47,551 bases of DNA, from positions 1-47,551 of the forward strand of contig NZ_SSXE01000058.1 of assembly GCF_021699195.1 (NCBI RefSeq), in the 5' to 3' direction. Shown here piece by piece: positions 8,057-16,401 of the stretch (positions within the stretch are counted from its first letter, which is position 1; each line of letters starts with the position of its first letter). The position numbers and the translations under genes were made by a program. The notes below the pieces were generated by a model. It did not search any database, was not told where the DNA came from, and was given only the letters and a program-made list of their open reading frames with translations. This stretch comes from Nonomuraea sp. MG754425 (GTDB lineage: Bacteria > Actinomycetota > Actinomycetes > Streptosporangiales > Streptosporangiaceae).

Positions 8057-8509
8057 TCAGCCCCACCTGGTCCCGGCGGGGACGCGGAAGGTGGTGTTGA
8101 CGCGGTTGAAGAGATTCGTCAGCCCGACCATCAGCACCAGGGCCCCGAGCTGCCGCTCGTCATAGTGCTTGGCGGCCTCGGCGTAGATCTCGTCGGTCAC
8201 CGCGCCGGGCCGGTCCGAGAGCCGGGTGGCGGCCTCGGTGAGCGCGAGCGCGGCCCGCTCGGCGTCGTCGAAGATCGGGTTCTCGTACCAGGCGGCCAGG
8301 TTGAGCAGCTTCTCCGCGCTCACCCCGGACTTGGCGGCGCCGGAGACGCCGGCGTCCACGCAGGCGCTGCAGCCGTTGATCTGGCTGGCGCGCAGGTGCA
8401 CCAGCTCCAGCGTCTGCGGGGGCACGCCTCCCGCGTACACCGCCTTGTAGAGCTGCTGAACGCCGCCCGTGATGTCGGGCTGGGACGAGGCGTCCTTGAT
8501 ACGTGTCAT
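8057..8509 (-). CDS. carboxymuconolactone decarboxylase (AhpD-like) protein
   Basis: A 150-aa all-helical AhpD/CMD fold protein. The signature is ELVHLRASQINGCSACVDAG: Cys-x-x-Cys with neighbouring Glu and a later His position typical of alkylhydroperoxidase-like thiol chemistry. The ATG start is preceded by GGGGAGC. It is divergent from an ECF41-type sigma factor. In the published ECF41 group, sigma genes are regularly linked to a carboxymuconolactone decarboxylase, oxidoreductase or epimerase gene, which is the target of that sigma factor, so this gene is the probable target here. Confidence 0.9.
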   Translation of the reverse strand: MTRIKDASSQPDITGGVQQLYKAVYAGGVPPQTLELVHLRASQINGCSACVDAGVSGAAKSGVSAEKLLNLAAWYENPIFDDAERAALALTEAATRLSDRPGAVTDEIYAEAAKHYDERQLGALVLMVGLTNLFNRVNTTFRVPAGTRWG

Positions 8510-8543
8510 CTTCTGCTCCCCGGAGGGTCGTCGGATCGGTTGA

Positions 8544-8625
8544 CGCCGCTACGACGTGCCGCGGCCCGGAAAGGTAACGTCGGCGCGCGCGTTACCTTCC
8601 GGGCACGCCGTACGTCGTAGCGGCG
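8544..8625. promoter_or_regulatory. 82-bp near-perfect palindrome holding two symmetric divergent ECF41-type promoters
   Basis: Outer arms 8544-8557 and 8612-8625 are perfect complements (14 bp). Inner arms 8565-8579 and 8590-8603 match with one extra base. All share one centre at 8584.5. On the plus strand CGTTACC (8590-8596), a 16-bp spacer and CGTC (8613-8616) can be read as -35 and -10. The same pair with the same spacer reads on the minus strand (8573-8579 and 8553-8556). The published ECF41 promoter is TGTCACA, 16 bp, CGTC, so the -10 and spacing agree and the -35 matches at 4 of 7 positions. Confidence 0.7.
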
Positions 8626-8673
8626 AGGCCCCGCCACGCGCGTGGCGGACGGCCCGGGAAGCCGAGGAGGATC

Positions 8674-9531
8674 GTGATCGACGAGAACGAGCTCGCCGCC
8701 GAGTTCGAGGAGCACCGCCCCTACCTGCACGCGATGGCGTTCCGGCTGCTCGGCTCGCACGCGGACGCGGACGACGCCGTGCAGGAGGCGTGGCTGCGGC
8801 TGACACGCGCGGGCGGCGACGGGATCGAGGAACTGCGTGGCTGGCTCACCACGGTGACGGTCCGGATCTGCCTGGACGTCCTGCGCAAGCACGGGGTACG
8901 GCGGGAGCAGCCGCTCGAACTCGAGGTCGGCCTGCTCCCGGGGGACCCGCTCGGGTCCGACCCCGAGCAGGAGGTCCTGCTCGCCGAGTCCGTCGCCCTG
9001 GCCCTGTACGTCGTCATGGACGTCCTGACCCCGGCCGAGCGGGTGGCGTTCGTGCTCCACGACGTGTTCGAGGTCCCGTTCGACGGGGTCGCGGCCATCC
9101 TCGGCCGCAGCACCGCGGCCACCAAGATGCTCGCCAGCCGCGCCCGGGGCCGGCTGCGGACCGGCGTGGCCGCCGCCGACGCCGCCGGACGCGAGGTCGT
9201 GGAGGCGTTCTTCGAGGCGGTCGGCAGGGGAGACGTCGCCGGGCTGCTGACCGTGCTCGCCCCCGACGTCGAGCTGAGCGGGCACGCCCCGGGAGGGGCG
9301 TTCACCGTGCGCGGGGCCAGGGAGGTCGCGACCCAGGCGACGATGTTCCGCAACCCGCGCGCGCGGCTGCACCCGGCGCTCGTGGACGGTGTCCCCGGGG
9401 CGCTCATCACCTTCGGCGGGCGGCCGGTCACGGTCGTGGCCTTCACGATCACCGACGGCGTCGTCACGGCGATCCGGGCCATGACCGACCCCGAGCGGCT
9501 GGGCCGGATCGTGCCGGCGTGGGTGGACTGA
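8674..9531 (+). CDS. ECF41-type RNA polymerase sigma factor with SnoaL-like C-terminal domain
   Basis: A 285-aa sigma factor: region 2 (about residues 5-75, HAMAFRLLGSHADADDAVQEAW), region 4 (about 105-165, LTPAERVAFVLHDVFEVPFDGVAAIL) and a SnoaL-like domain to the end. ECF41 members carry this fused domain instead of a separate anti-sigma factor; published work shows it both activates and restrains the sigma factor. Motifs resembling those reported for the group are present (GGRPVTVV and TDPERLGRI near the C-terminus). AGGAGG precedes GTG 8674. Divergence from a carboxymuconolactone decarboxylase-like gene fits the ECF41 arrangement, with both probably self-activated from the palindrome. The inducing signal is unknown. 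Confidence 0.9.
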   Translation: MIDENELAAEFEEHRPYLHAMAFRLLGSHADADDAVQEAWLRLTRAGGDGIEELRGWLTTVTVRICLDVLRKHGVRREQPLELEVGLLPGDPLGSDPEQEVLLAESVALALYVVMDVLTPAERVAFVLHDVFEVPFDGVAAILGRSTAATKMLASRARGRLRTGVAAADAAGREVVEAFFEAVGRGDVAGLLTVLAPDVELSGHAPGGAFTVRGAREVATQATMFRNPRARLHPALVDGVPGALITFGGRPVTVVAFTITDGVVTAIRAMTDPERLGRIVPAWVD

Positions 9532-9532
9532 G

Positions 9533-9555
9533 CCCGCCCACACCGGCGGGGCGGG
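9533..9555. terminator. short hairpin between convergent genes
   Basis: A 7-bp GC stem (CCCGCCC at 9533-9539, GGGCGGG at 9549-9555) with a 9-nt loop fills the gap between the sigma factor stop and the VWA gene stop. There is no T tract, so termination is likely but not assured. Confidence 0.4.
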
Positions 9556-11514
9556 TCAGCGGGCCCGGCGCAGGCGCAGGAAGTCGTTGACGACGTACTC
9601 GCCGAGCCGTTCCGCGCTCGGTGAGAAGACCCGCCCGCCGTTCCTGCGGGCCACCTCGTCCACGAACTCCTTGAGCCGGTCGTCGGCCGCCAGCATGAAC
9701 ACGTTGAGCGTGGCCCGCCGCCGGGTCATCTTGTCCACCTCGGCCAGCGTCAGCTCCAGCGTCTCGTGCGAGGGCGGCCACTCGAACGCCGAGCGGCCGT
9801 TGCGCATGAGGTGCGCCGTGGGCTCGCCGTCGGTGACGACCAGCACCACCGGCTCGAAGTCGGGGTGGCGGTCGAGGTGGCGGCCGGCGATGAGCAGGGC
9901 GTGGTGCAGGTTCGTGCCCTGGACCATGTCCCAGTCGAGGCCCGCCAGCTCGTCGGGCTGCAGCACCCTGGCGTAGTTGGAGAAGCCGATGATCTGCACG
10001 GCGTCCTGCGGGAACTTGGAGGCCACCAGCGCCTGCAGGGCCAGCGCCGTCTGCTTGGCGGCGGCCCACGTGCCGCGCAGCGCCATCGAGTACGACAGGT
10101 CCACCAGCAGGCAGACGGCCGCGGCGCTGCGGCGCTCGGTCTCGGACACCTCGAAGTCGTCCACCGACAGCCGCACGCCGACGTGGTCGCCGAGCATGAC
10201 GCCGCCGCTGCGCACGCCGTTGACCAGCGTGCGCACGACGTCGATCGGCTGCTCGTCGCCGAACCGCCACGGTCGCGTCGAGCCGGTCAGCTCGCCGGCC
10301 GAGCCCGCGTCGTGCTGGTCGTGGTCGCCGCGCCGGCCCGCGTCGAGCGAGGAGAAGACCCGGCGCAGCGCGGTCTCGCCGAGGCGGCGCACGGCCTTCG
10401 GGGTGAGCTCCAGCTTGCCGCGGCGGCGCAGCAGGTAGCCCTGCTCCTCCAGCTCCCGCTCGATGCGCTTGAGCGCCTCCAGGTCGTCGACGGCGGAGCG
10501 GCCGAGCGCGCGGCGTACGGCGGCCTCGTCGATGTCGTCGAGCCGCGCGCCCGGGTAGTCCTGGCGCAGGGCGGTCTCGAGCTGGCTGAGGTCGGCCAGC
10601 TCCTCCAGCGCGGTCACGGCGTCGCCCATGCCCAGGGGCTCCTCGCCGGTGAGCCGCTCGGGGGCGTTCCAGGCCAGGTCGGGGCGGCGGGCGTAGAGGG
10701 CCTCGCCGAGGCGGCGCATCTGGTCGGACAGGCCCGCCTGGTCGAGGGTCTGGTTGATGAGGTTGCTGAGCTCCTCGCGCTGGCGCGGGGTCATCGAGGC
10801 CAGCATGCGCTGCGTGGCGGCGGCGCGGCGGGCCAGGATGTCGACGAGCTCGTCGAGGTTGCGGGGCTTCTCGGGGAACAGGTCGCCGTATTTCCCCATG
10901 AAGGCGTCGAAGTCTTCCTGGGTGTGCTCGCCCCGGGAATCCTTGTCGAGCAGGTCGTTCAGGTCCGACATCATCTGGCGGACGCGTTCCATCGCCTGCG
11001 GATCGGGGTTGGCCAGCGCGTCGCGAAGGCCCTTGAACTGGCTGTCCAGCACCTCCCTGCGCAGCAGGTCGCGCAGCTCCTCGAAGGTCTGGCGGGCCGC
11101 CGCCGAGCGCCATCCGTACGAGTTCAGCTCCTGGATGGCGCTGGCGGTGTCCTCGGGCAGCGCGTCGAGCCCGGCCTCCCGCAGCCGCGCGTCGTCGGAC
11201 GGGTCGGGGAACAGCTCGGCCCGCTCCTGCCCGATCGCCTTGTCGAGCAGCGCGCGGGCCCGCTCCAGCGTGCCGTCCAGGCGCCCCCGCTCACGCAGGT
11301 CGCGGCGGCGCCTGCGGACCTCCCTGAGCATGTCGTCGAGCCCGCGACGGTCCTGGGCGCCGGGCAGGCCGCGCTTGAGCAGATCGCGCAGGGCGTGGAC
11401 CGGTGTCGAGCCCGACAGGATGGCGTCGCCCATCTCGTCGAGCGCGGCACGTACGTCGTAAGGAGGGGCCAGGGGATCGGGGCCGTCGTGGAACTCGCCA
11501 TAGCGAAAGGCCAT
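9556..11514 (-). CDS. von Willebrand factor A domain protein, partner of a MoxR-type ATPase
   Basis: A 652-aa cytoplasmic protein. The first ~400 residues are charged and helical with no recognised domain. The C-terminal VWA domain starts near residue 465 and has a MIDAS metal site: DLSYSMALRG (Asp-x-Ser-x-Ser) and VVTDGEPT. GTG 11517 or ATG 11514 can start it. VWA proteins of this size normally act with an AAA+ MoxR-type ATPase, as in metal insertion or protein remodelling, and such an ATPase gene lies just upstream on the same strand. An unrelated secreted protein gene separates them, which is unusual. The substrate of the pair is unknown. Confidence 0.85.
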   Translation of the reverse strand: MAFRYGEFHDGPDPLAPPYDVRAALDEMGDAILSGSTPVHALRDLLKRGLPGAQDRRGLDDMLREVRRRRRDLRERGRLDGTLERARALLDKAIGQERAELFPDPSDDARLREAGLDALPEDTASAIQELNSYGWRSAAARQTFEELRDLLRREVLDSQFKGLRDALANPDPQAMERVRQMMSDLNDLLDKDSRGEHTQEDFDAFMGKYGDLFPEKPRNLDELVDILARRAAATQRMLASMTPRQREELSNLINQTLDQAGLSDQMRRLGEALYARRPDLAWNAPERLTGEEPLGMGDAVTALEELADLSQLETALRQDYPGARLDDIDEAAVRRALGRSAVDDLEALKRIERELEEQGYLLRRRGKLELTPKAVRRLGETALRRVFSSLDAGRRGDHDQHDAGSAGELTGSTRPWRFGDEQPIDVVRTLVNGVRSGGVMLGDHVGVRLSVDDFEVSETERRSAAAVCLLVDLSYSMALRGTWAAAKQTALALQALVASKFPQDAVQIIGFSNYARVLQPDELAGLDWDMVQGTNLHHALLIAGRHLDRHPDFEPVVLVVTDGEPTAHLMRNGRSAFEWPPSHETLELTLAEVDKMTRRRATLNVFMLAADDRLKEFVDEVARRNGGRVFSPSAERLGEYVVNDFLRLRRAR

Positions 11515-11543
11515 CACGAACCCACGCTACCCCCAATGCCGAG

Positions 11544-12290
11544 TCAGGCGTCGCCGTAGACTTCCCACACCTCGTTGAGCGCGCCCACGCCCGGCGTGAG
11601 GTCCACCTTCACCAGCACCGGGTGCCGGGCGGCCTTGAGCGCCTTCGTCAGGTCGGTCCACCCGCACTGCTTCCTGCCCAGGCCGTTCCTGTCGGCGTTG
11701 ACCGGCCGGCCCGCCAGCCAGCCGTCGCCGCACCCCGCGGTGGTCCGGTAGAAGGCCGTCGTGTACGTGTAACCGAGCTTGATCTTCGTACTGCCGCTCT
11801 GGAACAGCACGGTCGTGTCGTTGACCCGCTTGATCGTGCCGCGGGCCGTGCGCGGGCTGCCCCAGTCGCCGACCAGGATCTCGTTGATCCGGGTGGCCTC
11901 GCCGTGCCGGTACTCGGCGCGCACCGGCACGGGGCCGCGGGCCAGGGTGTCGGTCAGGTCGGCGGGCTCGCACGTCGTACGGCCCAGGCCGTTGGCGTCC
12001 ACCGCGACCCGGCCCTCGGTCTCCTTCAGGTCGCAGGCCGTGGTGACCCGCCGGTACGCGGCCCCGGCGTAACCGAGCCGCAGCTCCTTGGCCTTGGCCC
12101 GGGCCTTGAGGGTGAAGCTCTGGCGGGTCGCCCGGGTGGCGGACTTCGGCACGATCCGCAGGTGGCCCTGGCCGTCGGCCCAGGCGAAGCCGTACACGGC
12201 GGTCGCGGCGTCGGCGGGCCCGCCGAACGGCGCCGCGAGCGCGCCCAGGGCGAGAGCGGCGGCGGTGGCAGAAGGAACAAGCAGACGCAT
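11544..12290 (-). CDS. secreted protein with two internal repeats, unknown function
   Basis: A 248-aa protein. Residues 1-28 form a Sec signal peptide with a likely cut after ADA. The mature part has two homologous halves of about 75 residues. Each contains LGY..., then an xYRxTTxC motif, xVxAxxNGLGRxxC, xDLTxxL and a final xxxINEILVGD or xLNEVWEVYGD segment. Each repeat therefore has two cysteines that could pair. GGGGGAGG precedes ATG 12290. No family is recognised. It sits between the ATPase and VWA genes on the same strand, 29 bp before the latter, so it may be co-transcribed with them. Confidence 0.75.
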   Translation of the reverse strand: MRLLVPSATAAALALGALAAPFGGPADAATAVYGFAWADGQGHLRIVPKSATRATRQSFTLKARAKAKELRLGYAGAAYRRVTTACDLKETEGRVAVDANGLGRTTCEPADLTDTLARGPVPVRAEYRHGEATRINEILVGDWGSPRTARGTIKRVNDTTVLFQSGSTKIKLGYTYTTAFYRTTAGCGDGWLAGRPVNADRNGLGRKQCGWTDLTKALKAARHPVLVKVDLTPGVGALNEVWEVYGDA

Positions 12291-12354
12291 GAGCGGCCTC
12301 CCCCGAACAAAGTGATTCAGACAACCACTTTGACGCGGGAGAGTGCCGCCCAGT

Positions 12355-13746
12355 TCACGTGCGATAAACGGCGACTCCGTCAAGGTCTTCCTTCGACAGC
12401 CGCCGCATGAGGTAAAGCCCTTCGAGCGCGAACTCCAGGGCCGCCGCCGCGTGCCCCGGCGACTCCTCGCCCGCCCCCATGCCCAGCCGCGACATGACCT
12501 TGGCCAGCCCGTCCACCGGGCCGATGCGGTGCAGCAGCTCGCCGGCCGGCACCAGCTCGCCGGACTCCACCTGGTTGCCCTCGGCGAACTTGTCGGTGAG
12601 GGCCGACAGGTCCATGCCGCCCAGGCGGCCCCGGAACGTCTCGGCCGTCGCCCGGCGCAGCAGATGGGCCAGGATCTCGGTCTCCCTGCCCTCCTCGCTG
12701 ACCTCGAACTCCACCTTGCCCCGCAGGCTGTGCACCACACAGGCCAGATCGACCACCCGCGTCACGGGCCGGTCCTCGCCGGTGATCGCCGCCCGGCGGG
12801 TCGCGGAGGCCGCCGAGGTCTCGGCCGCGGCGATGGCGAACCGGGCCGACACGCCGGAACGGGCGTCCACGGCGGTCGACTCGCGCACCAGGCGGGTGAA
12901 GCGGGCGATCACCTCGACCAGGTGCTCGGGGACGTCGGCCCCGATGTCCGGCACGGACTCCTGGCGGATGAGGGTGAGCTCGTGCTCGACGGTCAGCGGG
13001 TAGTGGGTGCGGATCTCGGCGCCGAACCGGTCCTTGAGCGGCGTGATGATCCGGCCCCGGTTGGTGTAGTCCTCGGGGTTGGCGCTGGCGATGAGCAGGA
13101 TGTCGAGCGGCAGTCGCAGGTTGTAGCCGCGCACCTGGACGTCGCGCTCCTCCAGCACGTTGAGCAGCGACACCTGGATGCGTTCGGCCAGGTCGGGCAG
13201 CTCGTTGACGGAGAAGACGCCCCGGTTGGTACGCGGCACCAGGCCGTAGTGGACCGTCTCGGGGTCGCCCAGCGTGCGCCCTTCGGCGATCTTGATGGGG
13301 TCGACGTCGCCGATCAGGTCGCCCACGGAGGTGTCGGGGGTGGCGAGCTTCTCGCCGTAGCGCTCGTCGCGGTGCTTCCACGCGACGGGCAGCTCGTCAC
13401 CCAGCTCGCGCGCCAGTTTCTGGCAGCGCGTGCAGGCCGGCGCGTACGGATGGTCGTTGATCTCGCAGCCCTCGACCACCGGCGTCCACTCGTCGAGCAG
13501 CCCGGTGATGGTGCGGATGAGCCGGGTCTTGCCCTGTCCGCGCTCGCCGAGCAGGACGAGGTCGTGTCCGGCGAGCAGGGCGCGCTCGAGATGCGGCAGA
13601 ACGGTGTCGTCGAAGCCCACGATGCCGGGGAATCGCGGCTCGCCCGCCCGCAGCCTGGCGAGCAGGTTCTCCCGGACCTCGGCCTTGACGGTGCGATGAA
13701 CGTGGCCGCTCTCTCGCAACTCGCGGAGAATACGTGGCTGATGCAC
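12355..13746 (-). CDS. MoxR / Mg-chelatase-like AAA+ ATPase
   Basis: A 463-aa AAA+ protein. Walker A is GERGQGKT (residues 67-74), Walker B and beyond is FSVNELPDL, sensor-1 is ASANPEDYTNRGR, and DRFGAEI is an arginine-finger region. Between Walker A and B is an insert with Cys94 and a CxxC (PACTRC, Cys105 and Cys108) that could bind zinc. The family (MoxR, ChlI/BchI, YehL) works as hexameric remodelling ATPases with VWA-domain partners, and the VWA protein encoded just downstream is the obvious partner. Divergent from the FIST gene by 162 bp. Confidence 0.88.
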   Translation of the reverse strand: MHQPRILRELRESGHVHRTVKAEVRENLLARLRAGEPRFPGIVGFDDTVLPHLERALLAGHDLVLLGERGQGKTRLIRTITGLLDEWTPVVEGCEINDHPYAPACTRCQKLARELGDELPVAWKHRDERYGEKLATPDTSVGDLIGDVDPIKIAEGRTLGDPETVHYGLVPRTNRGVFSVNELPDLAERIQVSLLNVLEERDVQVRGYNLRLPLDILLIASANPEDYTNRGRIITPLKDRFGAEIRTHYPLTVEHELTLIRQESVPDIGADVPEHLVEVIARFTRLVRESTAVDARSGVSARFAIAAAETSAASATRRAAITGEDRPVTRVVDLACVVHSLRGKVEFEVSEEGRETEILAHLLRRATAETFRGRLGGMDLSALTDKFAEGNQVESGELVPAGELLHRIGPVDGLAKVMSRLGMGAGEESPGHAAAALEFALEGLYLMRRLSKEDLDGVAVYRT

Positions 13747-13908
13747 GGGAACGAGACTACGTCCCCTGCGGGGAATGTGGCAGGGACTTTCACATCTGGC
13801 GGAGATTTCGGATCTTGACTATTGCGTGACGGTTCGTGGGCGTGCTTGTCCCTTTAGTGGGGAGAATCGGGCCTAGGGAACTTGGACAAGTCGAGGGAGG
13901 CGAGATCC

Positions 13909-15093
13909 GTGGCCTTGATGACGAGCCGCTTCGCCGACGGGCTCGCCGTGGGTTCCGACCTGGTGGAGGCCGCGGCGAACGCCGTCGGCCAGGCACTGTC
14001 GAGGCTCAGCGGCCGGGCCGACCTGGTCTGCTTCTTCATCTGCGGCGACGACCCCGATGACGTCTCGCGCGCCGGGGAGGCCGCGATGAAGCTGGCGCCC
14101 GAGGCGCACGTGATCGGGTGCAGCGCCACGGGGGTGATCGGCGACGGCCAGGGGGTCGAGCTCACGCCTGCCGTGAGCGCGTGGGCGGCGACCCTGGACG
14201 GGGCCAGGCTGACCACGTTCGCGCTGGAGACGCTGACCGCCGAGGACCGGTTCGTGGTCGTCGGGCTGCCGGAGCGCGGCGGCGACGACCACGTGGCGAT
14301 CCTGCTGGCCGATCCGTACAGCTTCCCGACCGACGCCTTCGTGGAACGTTCTGTGGACGTGCTGGGCGACCTCCCGCTGATCGGCGGCCTGGCCAACGGT
14401 CTCCAGGGACGCGGCTCGGTACGGCTGTTCGCCGACGGCGAGATCTACACCGAGGGCGCGATCGGCGTGCTGCTCAGCGGCCCGATCAAGGTCAGCACCG
14501 TGGTGAGCCAGGGCTGCCGGCCGATCGGCCCGAGCATGGTGGTCACCGCGTCGGAGGAGAACCTGCTGCTGGAACTGGCCGGCCAGCCGGCGCTGGCCCG
14601 CCTGGAGGACATCGTCAGCGAACTGGACGAGGACGACCGCGAACTGGTCGCCTCCGGGCTGCAGATCGGCCTGGCCATGGACGAGTACGCCGAACGCCAC
14701 GAACGCGGCGACTTCCTCATCCGGGGGGTGATCGGCATCGACCCCGACCGGGAGGCCGTGGCCATCGGCGACATCGTGGAGGTCGGCAGGACCGTGCGCT
14801 TCCAGGTGCGCGACGCCGCCACCGCCGACGAGGACCTGTACGACCTGCTCGACGCCCACCGCGAGGAACTCGGCAAGGTGGACGGCGCGCTGCTGTTCTC
14901 CTGCAACGGGCGGGGGTCGGCCATGTTCGGCACGGCCGACCACGACCCGGTCGCGCTGCGCGACACGCTGGGCCCCATCGGCGTGGCGGGCTTCTTCGCG
15001 GCCGGGGAGGTGGGGCCGGTGGCGGGGCACAACCACGTGCACGGGTTCACGGCGTCCGTCCTGGTGTTCTCCAGCACCGCGGCAGGGGCGTGA
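13909..15093 (+). CDS. FIST domain signal-transduction protein
   Basis: A 394-aa protein made of FIST N and FIST C domains, thought to bind small ligands such as amino acids and usually fused or linked to signalling partners. The N-domain has VIGCSATGVIGDGQ and IGGLANG motifs (typical of FIST_N), and the C-domain has LLFSCNGRG and GVAGFFAAGEVGPV with the conserved Cys and Gly positions. GTG 13909 is chosen because AGGGAGG lies 8 nt upstream; ATG 13918 is possible. It stands alone, with no signalling output domain, so its partner is unknown. It is divergent from the ATPase gene and might share regulation with that cluster. Confidence 0.9.
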   Translation: MALMTSRFADGLAVGSDLVEAAANAVGQALSRLSGRADLVCFFICGDDPDDVSRAGEAAMKLAPEAHVIGCSATGVIGDGQGVELTPAVSAWAATLDGARLTTFALETLTAEDRFVVVGLPERGGDDHVAILLADPYSFPTDAFVERSVDVLGDLPLIGGLANGLQGRGSVRLFADGEIYTEGAIGVLLSGPIKVSTVVSQGCRPIGPSMVVTASEENLLLELAGQPALARLEDIVSELDEDDRELVASGLQIGLAMDEYAERHERGDFLIRGVIGIDPDREAVAIGDIVEVGRTVRFQVRDAATADEDLYDLLDAHREELGKVDGALLFSCNGRGSAMFGTADHDPVALRDTLGPIGVAGFFAAGEVGPVAGHNHVHGFTASVLVFSSTAAGA

Positions 15094-15120
15094 ACCCGCG
15101 CGTGTGACGTGCCCGGGGCG

Positions 15121-15786
15121 TCAGCCGGTGCGGCTGGTCAGGCTCGGGCCCTGTTCCGTGCCCGAGTCGTCGCCGGGCCCTGTGCTGTCCTTGCGGGAGG
15201 TGCCGCCGGGCGGCGGAGTGGGCAGCGGGGTCGGCTCGCACTCCGAGACCGCCCCCGTGACGATCTCCAGCGCGGTCGCGAACGGCGGCCGGTCGTCGCC
15301 GTCGCGGCTCTTGGAGACGGCCAGCACCAGCGTGGAGCCCTCGGGCACCTGGCCCTTCCCGATCGTGAAGGAGATCCCGTCCCCCTCCCGCCCGACGCCC
15401 GCCGTGAACTTCCCGGAGCCGGCCCCGTGCGAGCCGCGCGGCTGCGCGCAGGTCTGCCCCTGCGGCAGGTAGTCGACCACGGCCCTGATGCCCGCGGCGG
15501 CCAGCTCCGCCTCCAGCCCCTCGGGGTCGGTGAACGCGTGGATCCGCACGCTCACCTCGCCGTCGGAGCCCGTGCTCACGGCGTACGCCGGGCTGCCGGC
15601 GACGCCGGTCGCCACCACCACCGCCACGGTGGCCGCCGCGACCCCCGCCAGCGCGGCCGACAGCCCCGCCAGGCGCCGCCGCCGGAAACCGGTCCTGGCC
15701 GGGGCCGGTGTCGTCGTGCCGTCAGCCGTCCTCGTCGCGATGTCCTCCTTGAGCGCGGCGAGAAGGCGGTCTTCGAAGTCGTTCAT
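15121..15786 (-). CDS. putative anti-sigma-like membrane protein
   Basis: A 221-aa protein with a short cytoplasmic N-terminus (begins NDFEDRLLAALKEDI), an Arg-rich stop (RRRR, about residues 35-38), one membrane helix (about 39-62), then an extracytoplasmic domain of about 100 residues and a Pro/Ser/Thr-rich tail. Its start overlaps the stop of the ECF sigma gene by 4 bp (ATGA type), so they are translationally coupled. The position suggests anti-sigma activity, but the N-terminus lacks a clear zinc HxxxCxxC anti-sigma motif, so the role is inferred from context. Confidence 0.65.
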   Translation of the reverse strand: MNDFEDRLLAALKEDIATRTADGTTTPAPARTGFRRRRLAGLSAALAGVAAATVAVVVATGVAGSPAYAVSTGSDGEVSVRIHAFTDPEGLEAELAAAGIRAVVDYLPQGQTCAQPRGSHGAGSGKFTAGVGREGDGISFTIGKGQVPEGSTLVLAVSKSRDGDDRPPFATALEIVTGAVSECEPTPLPTPPPGGTSRKDSTGPGDDSGTEQGPSLTSRTG

Positions 15787-16328
15787 GCCTGTCCTTCCAG
15801 ATACGCGGCCATGGGCGAAGTGAGGCTCCCGAGCGCCCGCCGGGCCCGGTGCAGCCGCACGCGGGCGGTCACCGGCCTGATGCCCAGGGCCCCGGCGGCC
15901 TCGGTGACGGTGAGCTGGTCGATCACCACGAGTTCCAGCACCGCGCGCTCGCCGTCCGGCAGGCCGTCCATGGCCGCCAGCGCGCCGCGCGTACGGCGTT
16001 CGGCGTCGATCCGCTCCTCCATGCGAGCGAGGTCGTCGTCGTCCATCAGCCGGCGGCCGGCCAGGCGGCCGGTCGCCCGTGTCTCGCGTGCGGCCCTGCG
16101 GTACTGGGCCGAGACCACGTTGCGCGCGATGCCGTACAGCCAGGCGGTCTCGCTGCCCCGCCCCGCCACGTACGTGTCCGCGGAGTCCAGCACCGCCAGG
16201 AAGATGTCCGCCGTCAGGTCCGCGGCCAGGTGGGGATCGCTCACCCGCCGGGCCACGAACCGCAGCACGCCGTCGACATGACGGCGGTAGAAGCCCTCGA
16301 AGGCCGAGGGGTCTTCGTTGAGGCGCAC
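15783..16328 (-). CDS. ECF RNA polymerase sigma factor
   Basis: A 181-aa sigma factor. Region 2 is at about residues 5-75 (FYRRHVDGVLRFVARRVSDPHLAADLTADIF-type sequence and ETAWLYGIARNVV), region 4 at about 115-170 (LPDGERAVLELVVIDQLTVTEAAGALGI, then TARVRLHRARRAL). GTG 16328 is the start, with GGGAGCGAGG upstream. Coupled to the membrane protein downstream, it probably answers a cell-envelope signal. It has no fused extension, so it differs from the ECF41-type factor elsewhere in the window. Confidence 0.9.
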   Translation of the reverse strand: MRLNEDPSAFEGFYRRHVDGVLRFVARRVSDPHLAADLTADIFLAVLDSADTYVAGRGSETAWLYGIARNVVSAQYRRAARETRATGRLAGRRLMDDDDLARMEERIDAERRTRGALAAMDGLPDGERAVLELVVIDQLTVTEAAGALGIRPVTARVRLHRARRALGSLTSPMAAYLEGQA

Positions 16329-16401
16329 CGGCCTCGCTCCCTTCGTCGTTCGCCCTTACACCTCTACTTGGATCGGGCGACGGGGAGCGTTTCCGGCCAG
16401 G

